Shown: piece by piece, positions 25,236 through 33,815 of the stretch
How the letters are laid out: each line of letters opens with the position of its first letter
How positions within the stretch are numbered: the first letter of the stretch is position 1
Origin: Desulfovibrio sp.
GTDB taxonomy: Bacteria > Desulfobacterota > Desulfovibrionia > Desulfovibrionales > Desulfovibrionaceae
Assembly (NCBI RefSeq): GCF_034006445.1
Contig: NZ_JAVESS010000007.1
Span: 34,837 to 98,836 of the forward strand
Reading direction: 5' to 3'
DNA: 64,000 bases
Notes under the pieces: model-generated
Seen by the model: the letters and a program-made list of their open reading frames with translations, nothing else
The model's database searches: none
What the model was told of the DNA's origin: nothing
Made by a program: the position numbers and the translations under genes

Positions 25236-25931
25236 CTACATCTCCGTGGCGCCGGTGCGCTGCACGGGCCGGTGGGCATTGAGTTCGCGCTGTACGCGGT
25301 TCAGGAAGACGCCCGCAAAGTTCACCAGCAGCGTATCCACCTGAGAGAGCTTGCCCATAAAGATGTTGAAGCCGATGGTGGCGGGCACGGCCACAGCGAG
25401 GCCAATGGCGGTGGCGACCAGGGCTTCGGAAATGCCGGGGGCCACGGTGGCCAGCGAGGCGGATTTGAGCATGCCGATGGAGTGGAAGGAGCTCATGATG
25501 CCCCAAACCGTGCCGAACAGGCCGATAAAGGGCGCGGTATTGGCCGTGGTGGCCAAAAGCGAGAGCGAGCGCTGCAAGCGCGCCAGTTCGCTGCCCACAC
25601 CCTGACGCAGGGCGCGGCGGACGTTGTCCACCACAACTTCGCTGCTGTTGCCAAGCTCCTTGGAGCGGTTGAATTCCAGCACCCCCTGGTGCGCTATATA
25701 GTAGAGGGGGGATGCGGGATCAGCGCCCAGAGACTGCACGGCTTCACGCAGGTTGGGGGCTTTTTCAAACCCTTCCGTGCCGTTAAGCGCCTTGTTGTTG
25801 GCGGCGCTGAGCGAAAAAAATTTCTGGATCATCAGGCCCCAGCTGATAATGGACATAACGACCAGAAGAGCCAGCACCGCCTTGGCCACCAGGCTCGCCT
25901 GGGCAATCATTGAAAAGAAACTGAATTCCAT
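25236..25931 (-). CDS. tolQ: Tol-Pal proton channel subunit TolQ (ExbB family)
   Basis: 231 residues. Three membrane segments: near residues 12-35, then a pair flanking LFGTVWGIMSSF and GISEALVATAIGLAVAVPATIGFNIF, the conserved MotA/TolQ/ExbB core with its Thr/Glu residues. The ATG at 25931 (MEFSFF) is preferred because GGAG lies 5 bases upstream; an ATG 12 bases earlier overlaps that site. It is the first gene of tolQ-tolR-tolA. Confidence 0.94.
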   Translation of the reverse strand: MEFSFFSMIAQASLVAKAVLALLVVMSIISWGLMIQKFFSLSAANNKALNGTEGFEKAPNLREAVQSLGADPASPLYYIAHQGVLEFNRSKELGNSSEVVVDNVRRALRQGVGSELARLQRSLSLLATTANTAPFIGLFGTVWGIMSSFHSIGMLKSASLATVAPGISEALVATAIGLAVAVPATIGFNIFMGKLSQVDTLLVNFAGVFLNRVQRELNAHRPVQRTGATEM

Positions 25932-26264
25932 GAAGTTCTCCATAAGTGCGCAGCAGCCGTGTTTGTCACAAATCGCCGCAAGTAGTGCCGGAACGCAGGG
26001 CGCAAAAAAACGCCGGTCATGACAGCAGCGCCGTCACAGCCGCATAAGGCTCTGGCGGAGAATGCAACGAGTGGGGCAAAGTTTCAAGATTTTTTTTAGA
26101 CCTTTTGCCCCTGGCCAGCTTTCGGCGGGGTTTTTAGCCCTGCGCCGGAACGGAATGCACCTGTCCGGGCGGTTCGTCAAGTCCAATCATTGGCGCCTGC
26201 GGGGTATGCGCCCGAGCGGCGCGGTGTTGGACAGCCATGCGTGCGCCATACTTACGTCATTTGC

Positions 26265-26348
26265 TGCGCCATTACATGTGGCGTTACGTGCGCCAGTACA
26301 TGCGCCATTACATGCGCCAGTACATGCGGCAGTACATGCGGCAGTCAC
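26265..26348 (+). repeat. 12-bp minisatellite, 7 units
   Basis: Seven tandem 12-base units of the type TGCGCCAGTACA / TGCGCCATTACA, with a TGTGGCGTTACG variant. It lies in the 870-base gap between tolQ and the TolC-type gene, which otherwise holds no gene I can support. Confidence 0.85.
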
Positions 26349-26801
26349 GCGTGCCGCCTGCAGGCGCTGCTTACGCGCAGCCGCCTTGTCCGTCGCCGCT
26401 TTTGCCTGAAAAAACAGGACGTGCCGTCGGCAGCGCGTACCTGGGGGCCTGAATGCCGCCAGTTTTCGTGAGGCCCGCTGCGCCGCGCTCACTGTCAATA
26501 GTATAGGAAGAAGTTATTTTGGCAAGCCGGGTGAAAATAAGCCAGGACTGCGCCGTACAGTGGAGGATTTCGCCCGGCGGCATGAAATATTTTATATTTA
26601 TTTTTTTCATTGTGTCCTATATGCTTGGGCGCGTATTGCCGAGCCAGCCGGGTCATGCCTGACTGGCCAGAGCGTCACGTCAAGGGTGTGCCGGGCCGTA
26701 TTGCCAATGACGTTTGTGCGTTGTATGCAGGCAATGCAAGAGCCACCATCCCCATACGCCGCTTTCAGGGCGCGTGCCACCTCTCAATTACGGCGGTTTC
26801 A

Positions 26802-28238
26802 GTGATTCGCTCGTCCATCCTTTTTCTTGCCCTTGCGGTGATCTTTTTTTGCTCTCCCTCCATTGCGGCACAGCGCGGTACGGGGCCTGGGGCTGCTGTT
26901 CCCCTTTTTCAGGGGCAGCGCAGCCTTGGGCAGCAGGACGGAACAACGCCAGGTGGAGCAACGGCAGGCACGGGAAAAAACGATGGCAGGGGGCTGCGCA
27001 TCACCATGCCCGATGCCGTGAACCGCTCTCTGGAGTTTAACCCCAGTCTCGGTTCGCAGGAGGCGCAGGGGCGTTCGTCGGAAGAAAGCCGCAAGTCCGC
27101 GCGCGGGGCTTTTGGCCCCAGGCTTGGCATGACCTATTCAACGGCCAAGCAGGAAAGGAAGAGCAATCCTTCCACGGTCAAGCCGCCAAATATGGGCTCG
27201 TACAGCTGGGGCGTGGAAATTTCACAGCCGGTGTTTCAGGGCTTCAAGCTGCTGGCGAACTACCAGAAGGCCGCCCTCCAGGCCGACAGCGACAAGGCTG
27301 CCCTGCGTAATGCCGAACTGTCCATGACGGAACAGGTGCAGGCGCAGTTTCTGAATCTTTTGCGCTATGAAGAGAGCGTGCGCAGCGAGCGTGACGCCCT
27401 GGCACGGCTGCGTGATCAGTTGCGCATTACCACGGCCTTTTTTGACGTGGGGCTGCGCCCCAGGCTGGATGTGCTGCAGGCCGAAGTAGACGTGTACCAG
27501 GCGGAAAATTCGGTCATCATCGCTGAAAACAACCGTGAGACCAGCTATGCGCTGCTGAACACGCTGCTGGGGCTTCCGGCCACCGCGCAGGTAAACTACA
27601 CGGGCCAGCTTGCCCACGTGCCTTTTTCACGGTCGCTGGAGCAATGCCTTGAGGCTGCCTACCGCCAGCGCCCTGATCTGTATATGGCCGCCAAGTCGGT
27701 GGAAATTGCCGGCAAAAACCAGCAGGCGGTACAGAGCGACTATTATCCGCAGGTAGAGGGCTATTATAATGTAACCCAGAGCGGCAACACGCCCGATCTG
27801 CAAAAGGACGGCAGCAACGGCTCGCGTTCGCAGACCTGGGAGGTGGGCGCGCGCGCCACCTGGAATGTTTTTCAGTGGGGCACTACCTATTACGCTGACA
27901 AGGAAGCCGGATGGCTTGTCACCAAGATGCGCTATGAGGCGGAAAATCTCAAGCTCAGCGTGGGGTATGACATCAAGTCCAAGCTGCTGGCCGTGCGCGA
28001 AGCAGAAAAACGCATTAACGTGGCGGAAAAAACCGTGGAGCAGGCCACCGAGGCCTACCATGTGGCCTTGGCCCGCTACCAGGAACAGGTGGGCACCAAC
28101 TTTGACGTACTGGACGCATCGTCCAAGCTCACCACGGCCCAGGCAGCCCTGACGGGAGCCAAGGCCGACTATCTTACTGCCCTGTCGCAATTGTATGTGG
28201 CCATGGGCGAATTTCAACCGGACCTTATGAGGCGTTGA
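26802..28238 (+). CDS. TolC-family outer-membrane efflux protein
   Basis: About 478 residues from the GTG at 26802, chosen because a signal peptide starts there (VIRSSILFLALAVIFFCSPSIAA). Upstream in-frame starts (TTG 26610, ATG 26655) would precede the signal with 45-60 odd residues, so the start is uncertain. Two outer-membrane-efflux repeats follow, with alternating coiled-coil helices (DKAALRNAELSMTEQVQAQFLNLLRYEES ... VGLRPRLDVLQAEVDVYQAENSVIIAENN) and VGTNFDVLDASSKLTTAQAALTGAKADYLTAL. No pump genes adjoin, so it may serve several export systems. Confidence 0.85.
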   Translation: MIRSSILFLALAVIFFCSPSIAAQRGTGPGAAVPLFQGQRSLGQQDGTTPGGATAGTGKNDGRGLRITMPDAVNRSLEFNPSLGSQEAQGRSSEESRKSARGAFGPRLGMTYSTAKQERKSNPSTVKPPNMGSYSWGVEISQPVFQGFKLLANYQKAALQADSDKAALRNAELSMTEQVQAQFLNLLRYEESVRSERDALARLRDQLRITTAFFDVGLRPRLDVLQAEVDVYQAENSVIIAENNRETSYALLNTLLGLPATAQVNYTGQLAHVPFSRSLEQCLEAAYRQRPDLYMAAKSVEIAGKNQQAVQSDYYPQVEGYYNVTQSGNTPDLQKDGSNGSRSQTWEVGARATWNVFQWGTTYYADKEAGWLVTKMRYEAENLKLSVGYDIKSKLLAVREAEKRINVAEKTVEQATEAYHVALARYQEQVGTNFDVLDASSKLTTAQAALTGAKADYLTALSQLYVAMGEFQPDLMRR

Positions 28239-28277
28239 CCCGGATGCCTGGAGCGCCCAAGCACAAGCGAAAGAGGA

Positions 28278-29936
28278 ATGAAAGAATCCTACCTTACCAT
28301 TACGCCCCTGGGGGGCCTTGGGGAAATCGGCCTTAACTGTCAGTTGTGGGAAACCGCAGGCGGCGTGGTCATGGTTGACTGCGGCCTTATGTTTCCTGAC
28401 GACGCCCATCTGGGCGTGGACGTGGTTATTCCCCATTTTGGCGCAGTCAGCGCCATAAAAGATAAATTGCTCGGCATTGTGCTCACGCACGGGCACGAAG
28501 ATCATATCGGGGCTCTGCCCTGGCTTTTGCCCGAACTCAAGGGCACGCGCATCTTTGGTTCGCGTTTTACCCTTGCCCTTGTGGAACACAAACTGCGCGA
28601 GCGTGAAATTCTCGACTGGGCGGAACTGTGCCCTGTGGACGCGCAGACGGTTCTGCCCCTGGGCGATCTGACCTTCCATTTTTTCCCGGTCTGTCACTCC
28701 ATCCCCGAAGGCTTTGGCCTGGGGGTGGAAACGCCCGTAGGGCGCGTCGTCCATAGCGGCGACTTCAAGATTGATCCGCATCCTCTTGACAGCACGGGCA
28801 CGGACCTTGGCGTTTTTCGCGATTTCGTCGGGCCGCAGGGCGCGCGCCTTCTGCTTTCGGACTCCACCAACGTCATGCGTGAGGGGCATTCCCTCACGGA
28901 ACGGGAAGTGAAGGACTCGCTGGAAAAGATTTTTGCCAGGGCGGAAGGACGCATCGTCATAACGCTTTTTTCAAGTCATATCCAGAGGATACAGGAAGTA
29001 TTCGACCTTGCGCGCGAATTCGGGCGCACTGTGGTCATCAGCGGAAAATCCCTGGCCAACAATATAGAGATGGCCCGCGATCTTGGCATCGCCAAGCTGC
29101 CCCCGTCGTTTTTCAACGCCCACAACGGCGTGCCCGACCTGCCTGACAACGAGCAGGTGCTTGTGGTCACGGGCGCGCAGGGTGAACCCATGTCGGCCTT
29201 GTCGCGCATGGTGCTTGGCGGCCACCGCCAGCTTGAGATCCGCAAGGGCGATACCGTGGTCATGAGTTCGCGCATGATTCCGGGCAATGCCAAGGCCGTG
29301 TCCAAGCTCATCAATGAGATGTACCGCATGGGCGCGGAAGTGCTGTACGAAAGCGTCCACGCCATACACGCATCGGGCCACGCCCAGCGCGAAGAACTGC
29401 GGGCAATGTTCGAGGCCGTGCGCCCCGAGCTTTTTGTGCCCGTGCACGGCGAGTACCAGCACCTTGTTAAGCATGGCCGCCTGGCTGTGGAGTGTGGCGT
29501 CAAGGAAGAGAACGTCATTCTTCTGGAAGACGGGCTGCCCCTGACCCTGCTTGAGGATTCGTTCAGGCTGGAGCAGAAGGTGTCCGTGGAGTGTACGCTC
29601 GTGGACGGCAAGGGCGTTGGCGATGTGGGCTACGCAGTGTTGCGTGAGCGCCGCATCCTCGGCGATGAGGGCATGGTTATCGTTGTGCTGGTGGTGGATT
29701 CGGAAACCGGCAGCGTGCTGCACGGGCCGGAGATTATTTCCAAGGGATTCGTGTTCGAGCAGCACTACAGCCATTTGCTTGAAGACGCCAAATGCCTTGT
29801 GCTTGACGAAATTGAGGCGGCCCGTCCCGGACAGCTCAACCGCATGCAGGAGGGCATACGCTCGTCACTGCGCCGGTTCTTCCGCCGCATACTTGAGCGC
29901 GATCCTGTGGTGGTGGCCATTATCAGCGAAGTTTAA
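28278..29936 (+). CDS. rnj: Ribonuclease J
   Basis: 552 residues, usual length for the family. The metallo-beta-lactamase domain has the zinc motif LTHGHEDHIGALPWL (about 69-83), followed by HSIPEGFGL, VHSGDFKID, a beta-CASP domain with SDSTNVMREGHSLTE, and HASGHAQREELR near the end of the beta-CASP region, then PVHGEY and a C-terminal domain. It is a 5'-3' exo- and endoribonuclease for mRNA decay and rRNA processing. AGAGGA precedes the ATG. Its stop codon lies in the arm of a MITE-like element. Confidence 0.94.
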   Translation: MKESYLTITPLGGLGEIGLNCQLWETAGGVVMVDCGLMFPDDAHLGVDVVIPHFGAVSAIKDKLLGIVLTHGHEDHIGALPWLLPELKGTRIFGSRFTLALVEHKLREREILDWAELCPVDAQTVLPLGDLTFHFFPVCHSIPEGFGLGVETPVGRVVHSGDFKIDPHPLDSTGTDLGVFRDFVGPQGARLLLSDSTNVMREGHSLTEREVKDSLEKIFARAEGRIVITLFSSHIQRIQEVFDLAREFGRTVVISGKSLANNIEMARDLGIAKLPPSFFNAHNGVPDLPDNEQVLVVTGAQGEPMSALSRMVLGGHRQLEIRKGDTVVMSSRMIPGNAKAVSKLINEMYRMGAEVLYESVHAIHASGHAQREELRAMFEAVRPELFVPVHGEYQHLVKHGRLAVECGVKEENVILLEDGLPLTLLEDSFRLEQKVSVECTLVDGKGVGDVGYAVLRERRILGDEGMVIVVLVVDSETGSVLHGPEIISKGFVFEQHYSHLLEDAKCLVLDEIEAARPGQLNRMQEGIRSSLRRFFRRILERDPVVVAIISEV

Positions 29937-29992
29937 GGAAACACTGATTAAAGAGCCTTCTGGAAGCGCGCTGGTATTTCCTTTGGCAAGGC
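29932..29992. repeat. Single arm of the MITE-like element
   Basis: TTTAAGGAAACACTGATTAAAGAGCC matches, inverted, the right end of the element at 9087-9246 with few changes; the match continues through GGAAGCGCGCTGG and TTTCCTTTGGCAAGGC. The far arm is missing. The rest of 29993-30288 shows no gene. Confidence 0.65.
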
Positions 29993-30288
29993 GCGGGCAG
30001 ACCGGGAAATTTCGGGTTTTGCCTTCGGCCCCTGCGGGGCAGGGCAGGGGTTCTGACGCGTCCTTGAACGATGCCCCGCCCCCTGCGCAGGCCGGGCTGG
30101 GGCGTCTGCCGGAATTCGTCGGGAATTCGTCGGGAATCCGTATTGTCCGGCGCGGGTTTGGGGTGGGGGCTGTTCGTCCTTGTTCAGAAGCATGCCGGAT
30201 TTTTCGTGTGGCATGCCGTAACGGCATGGATATTGCTTTTTTCATGACAAGAAATTGGCGGCGGTAAAAACTGCCGCGAGGAGTTGTC

Positions 30289-30549
30289 ATGAACAAGGCA
30301 ATCGAGGCTGCCAGGCTTCCCTATATTATGCTGTGCACCGCTCTTGTGGCTTGTGGGCTGTTTTTTGGCACACAGCTCTGGCAGGAGGGCGGGGGGCAGA
30401 AAGTTAGGGATGGTCTGCTGTATGCTCCCGGTTTTGTCGTCAAAGCTGAGGTGGTGGATGTGATGCGGGTTGTGCCCTTTGCCGGAGCCAGGCTGCGCAG
30501 CCCAAGCGTTGATGCCGATACGGGGTTTGTGGTGCAACTGGCACATTGA
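30289..30549 (+). CDS. Small membrane protein, unknown function
   Basis: 86 residues. One hydrophobic segment (LPYIMLCTALVACGLFFGTQLW) near the N terminus, then a soluble tail with alternating valine-rich strands (LLYAPGFVVKAEVVDVMRVVPFAG). GAGGAG precedes the ATG at good spacing, which supports a real gene. I recognise no family. It is alone, in a gap between rnj and hflK. Confidence 0.55.
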   Translation: MNKAIEAARLPYIMLCTALVACGLFFGTQLWQEGGGQKVRDGLLYAPGFVVKAEVVDVMRVVPFAGARLRSPSVDADTGFVVQLAH

Positions 30550-30954
30550 CGCTACGCGCATTGCGACATTGTCTCTGCGGGCAGAACACCCGGCGCGCCT
30601 TGCGGTATGTAACCGCAGCGCCGCGCGGGTGGGTCTGGCCGCCTTTTTGCGGGCATTGGCCGCGCTGGCGACAGCCAGAAATGACGCAAATTTTGGCAGG
30701 CCAATGATTTTTGCATAAAATACGCAAAAATTTTTTAAAATATTGCGAATGCAACATCAGGATTTGATGATTTCGTATACCTTGCAGTTATGGAATGCCC
30801 GATTTTTTGAACTGCAAACGTGAGCTTTACGGTGTGAATCAAGGGTGAACGCAAAGGGTTACAGGATTGCCTAGCAAATAACTAGGTGGTCTTGACGAAG
30901 AAAGATCTATACCTTATCCAGTATGCACTTGTTTACGCAACTGGCACGGTGTTC

Positions 30955-30983
30955 TTGACCGCACAGCATTCATGCCCTATTTT
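30955..30983 (+). promoter_or_regulatory. Sigma-70 promoter candidate for hflKC
   Basis: TTGACC and TATTTT are separated by 17 bases, about 90 bases upstream of hflK. The 524-base gap from 30550 to 31073 holds this and a short stem (CCTAG...CTAGG near 30870-30886); no RNA gene is recognised. Confidence 0.55.
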
Positions 30984-31073
30984 TACCACTTCACACCATA
31001 CTAAAACGTGGGTGTTTCCTGGCTCCAAAAAGTCGGGAATACGCTGCGATGTAAAAAAAGGTAAAACTCCGTC

Positions 31074-32237
31074 ATGAATTGGGATTGGGATAAGCTACAG
31101 GAAAAGCGGCAGCGGCAGCAGGGAGGCAATCCTCCCCCCCGACCACAACGAGAGACAGAATCTGAAGATGAAGGGCAGGAACGCCAGCAAGCCCCCAAGG
31201 CAAAGCGTTCGCCGTTTAATAGACCCGGCGGAGGGGACGAAAACCCCTTCAAGAAGCTTTCGCAGTTACGGTTCGCCAATGGGAAAGGGTTTTTGCTTGT
31301 TGGGCTTGGAGTGGTGGTTCTTTGGCTGCTCTCAGGCATCTACATAATCAATCCGGATGAAGAGGGCGTTGTGCTGCGGTTTGGCAAATATAACCGCACA
31401 GAAGGCCCCGGGCCGCACTATGCGCTGCCCGTGCCCATTGAAAGTGTATACAAGCCTCAGGTAACACAGGTGCTCCGCAGTGAGGTCGGGTTCCGCTCCG
31501 TGGGGCAGTCCGCGACCTTCCAGCAGGGGCAGGTGCGCACCGTTTCGGAAGAAGCGTCCATGCTCACCGGGGATGAAAATATCGTCAACGTCCAGTTCAG
31601 CGTGCAGTACAAGATTGACGATCCGGTTCAGTATCTTTTTAATGTCAGCGCTCCCACTGCCCTCGTCCGCAACGCCGCCGAGGCGGCCATGCGCGAGGTT
31701 ATCGGCAACAGCCTGATCGATTCGGCCATCACCGACGGCAAGCTGAAGATCCAGAGCGAAGCCACACAGCTGTTGCAGACGATTCTTAACCGTTACGGAG
31801 CGGGTATTCAGGTGCTGGCCGTGCAGCTGCAGGACGTGCACCCCCCGCAGGAAGTTATTGACGCATTCAAGGATGTGGCCAGCGCACGAGAGGACAAAAG
31901 CCGCATCATCAATGAGGCTGAAGCCTACCGCAACGAACTTCTGCCCAAGGCACGGGGTCAGGCGGCGGCCATGCTCAACGAGGCGGAAGCCTACCAGGCC
32001 ACGCGCGTGCGCAACGCCGAAGGTGAAGCCGCCCGCTTTGAAGCCCTGAGCGCGGAGCACAGCAAGGCTCCCAAGGTTACGGAACAGCGCCTTTATTATG
32101 AAGCAATGGAAGATATTCTTGCCAACGCGGACGAAAAGGTGCTTATGGACGGCCCTGCTGCATCGCGGGCCCTGCCTTACCTGACCTTGCCCGGATTGAG
32201 CGCGCCTGCTGCCCCCAGGGTTTTGGAGAAGAAGTGA
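31074..32237 (+). CDS. hflK: HflK, SPFH-domain membrane protease modulator
   Basis: 387 residues. A hydrophilic, Arg/Gln-rich N terminus is followed by one membrane segment (about 71-92, LLVGLGVVVLWLLSGIYII), then the SPFH/Band-7 domain (DEEGVVLRFGKYNRTEGPGPHYALP) and a long helical tail with DVASAREDKSRIINEAEAYRNELLPKARGQA. HflK and HflC form a large ring around FtsH at the inner membrane and restrain its proteolysis. ftsH lies in the same window at 57448. Its TGA overlaps the hflC ATG by one base. Confidence 0.95.
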   Translation: MNWDWDKLQEKRQRQQGGNPPPRPQRETESEDEGQERQQAPKAKRSPFNRPGGGDENPFKKLSQLRFANGKGFLLVGLGVVVLWLLSGIYIINPDEEGVVLRFGKYNRTEGPGPHYALPVPIESVYKPQVTQVLRSEVGFRSVGQSATFQQGQVRTVSEEASMLTGDENIVNVQFSVQYKIDDPVQYLFNVSAPTALVRNAAEAAMREVIGNSLIDSAITDGKLKIQSEATQLLQTILNRYGAGIQVLAVQLQDVHPPQEVIDAFKDVASAREDKSRIINEAEAYRNELLPKARGQAAAMLNEAEAYQATRVRNAEGEAARFEALSAEHSKAPKVTEQRLYYEAMEDILANADEKVLMDGPAASRALPYLTLPGLSAPAAPRVLEKK

Positions 32238-33085
32238 TGCGTAATAATTCTTTGACAATAGTGATACTGTTGCTGGTTGTTGCGGTTGTTGGCAGTCAAT
32301 GCTTTTTTACTGTGCATCAGACGCAAACAGCCCTGGTGCTGCAGCTGGGTGAACCCCTGAACAAGGTGTATGAACCCGGACTGCATTTCAAGATGCCTTT
32401 TATCCAGAATGTGGTGTACTTCGACTCGCGGGTGCTGGACTACGAAGCCCGCTCGCGTGAGGCCTTTACGGTAGATAAAAAAGCCATTGTGCTTGATAAC
32501 TACGCCCGCTGGAAGATTATTAACCCTTTGCAGTTTTATCGTACCATGCGCACCATCCCTGGCGCGCAAGCACGACTTGACGACGTTGTTTACTCCCAGT
32601 TGCGGGCCCTGGTGGGCGCATACACGCTTACAGAAGTTGTATCATCCCACCGTGCGGCCATCATGAAGGAAGTGACAAACAAAGTTTCAGCCCTGATGCA
32701 CAGTTACGGTGTCGAAGTGCTGGACGTGCGCATTAAGCGCACAGATCTGCCGCCGGAAAACCAGCGTGCCATCTTTGGACGCATGCGGGCCGAGCGTGAA
32801 CGCCAGGCCAAGCAGTACCGCTCTGAAGGTGAGGAAGAATCCACGCGCATCCGGTCTGATGCAGACCGCCAGCGCGCTGTCATTCTGGCTGAAGCTGCGC
32901 GAGAAGCGCAGATAACGCGAGGCACGGGCGATGCCAAAGCCGCCTCTGTCTACGCACAATCCTATAACAAGGCTCCCCAGTTTTATGCGTACCAACGCTG
33001 GCTGGAAGCCATGCGAAAATCTCTCAAGGAGAACAGCAAGATGGTGCTGGCCAACGAAGCGCCTCTTCTTAATCCTCAACATTGA
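32237..33085 (+). CDS. hflC: HflC, SPFH-domain membrane protease modulator
   Basis: 282 residues from the ATG at 32237; a GTG just ahead at 32234 is the alternative. GGAG lies about 8 bases upstream. One membrane helix (SLTIVILLLVVAVVGSQCFF), then the Band-7 domain (TALVLQLGEPLNKVYEPGLHFKMPF) and a helical region with RAERERQAKQYRSEGEEESTRIR and ILAEAAREAQITRGTGDAKAA. It is the partner of HflK; the stop overlaps the upstream in-frame part of the next reading frame but not its chosen start. Confidence 0.95.
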   Translation: MRNNSLTIVILLLVVAVVGSQCFFTVHQTQTALVLQLGEPLNKVYEPGLHFKMPFIQNVVYFDSRVLDYEARSREAFTVDKKAIVLDNYARWKIINPLQFYRTMRTIPGAQARLDDVVYSQLRALVGAYTLTEVVSSHRAAIMKEVTNKVSALMHSYGVEVLDVRIKRTDLPPENQRAIFGRMRAERERQAKQYRSEGEEESTRIRSDADRQRAVILAEAAREAQITRGTGDAKAASVYAQSYNKAPQFYAYQRWLEAMRKSLKENSKMVLANEAPLLNPQH

Positions 33086-33120
33086 TGACGCGGTTTCGCC
33101 GCGTTACGGAGTTCAAGACC

Positions 33121-33813
33121 ATGCCTGCCTTTGCAGAAATATACGAACGTATCAAGCTGGCGACAAACAGCCGCACTCAGGTCGAATTAGCCGAAGTGCT
33201 GGATATACGTCAGTCGAGCATCTCCGATGCCAAACGACGCAATTCAGTGCCTGGCGACTGGTTTATGAAACTGTTTGAAAAGTTCGGGCTAAACCCCGAC
33301 TGGCTCAAACAGGGCATAGGCCCCATGTACCTGCGTACCGAACAGGGCTATATGCCGCAGGACGCCCCTGCCTCCCTTGCTGAAAGTGCCGCCCACTACG
33401 GCGATACACTAGCCAGAGGAATAGTGGTTTCCATCCATCAGATGCGCTCTGATTACAGCGATGACCAGCCACGGCCATCCCTGGACATAGCGGGCAAGAT
33501 ATCCCTGCCGCATTCGTTTACACGCGACGGACTTTGCGTGTTGCGCATGCGTGGAACCAACATGATCCCCACGGTGATGCCCGACGCTCTTCTTGGAGTG
33601 GACACCCTGGATAAAGACGTGATTTCGGGGCGCATATACGCGCTTTTCGCACCCAATGAGGGCGTGATCCTGCGGCGTGTGTTCCTGAATGGCTCCCAGG
33701 ACGGCTATATACTACGCTCTGATTCGTCGGACTTTCCTGAAACTGCACTCACGCCGGACCTGCTGGCCAAGCGTCTGTTGGGCCGGGTGACATGGATTTT
33801 TCAGGAACTATAA
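33121..33813 (+). CDS. CI-like repressor with an S24-type domain lacking the catalytic dyad
   Basis: 230 residues from the ATG at 33121, with GGAG upstream. Residues 1-75 form a phage-CI-type helix-turn-helix (YERIKLATNSRTQVELAEVLDIRQSSISDAKRR) followed by NPDWLKQGIGPMY. The C-terminal domain has the LexA/CI (S24) fold pattern: MRGTNMIPTVMPDALLGVD ... GRIYALFAPNEGVILRRV. The catalytic Ser of the family's G-D-S-M motif is Asn147 here (GTNM), and the usual Lys is Arg185. It should therefore still dimerise but not self-cleave. It lies 35 bases after hflC and just before a lytic transglycosylase gene. No other phage gene is present. Confidence 0.85.
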   Translation: MPAFAEIYERIKLATNSRTQVELAEVLDIRQSSISDAKRRNSVPGDWFMKLFEKFGLNPDWLKQGIGPMYLRTEQGYMPQDAPASLAESAAHYGDTLARGIVVSIHQMRSDYSDDQPRPSLDIAGKISLPHSFTRDGLCVLRMRGTNMIPTVMPDALLGVDTLDKDVISGRIYALFAPNEGVILRRVFLNGSQDGYILRSDSSDFPETALTPDLLAKRLLGRVTWIFQEL

Positions 33814-33815
33814 AA

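Noticed and set aside
30939..30956. Sigma-54 site TGGCACGGTGTTCTTG upstream of hflK
   Set aside because: The -12 GC element is missing; a sigma-70 promoter overlaps and fits better.
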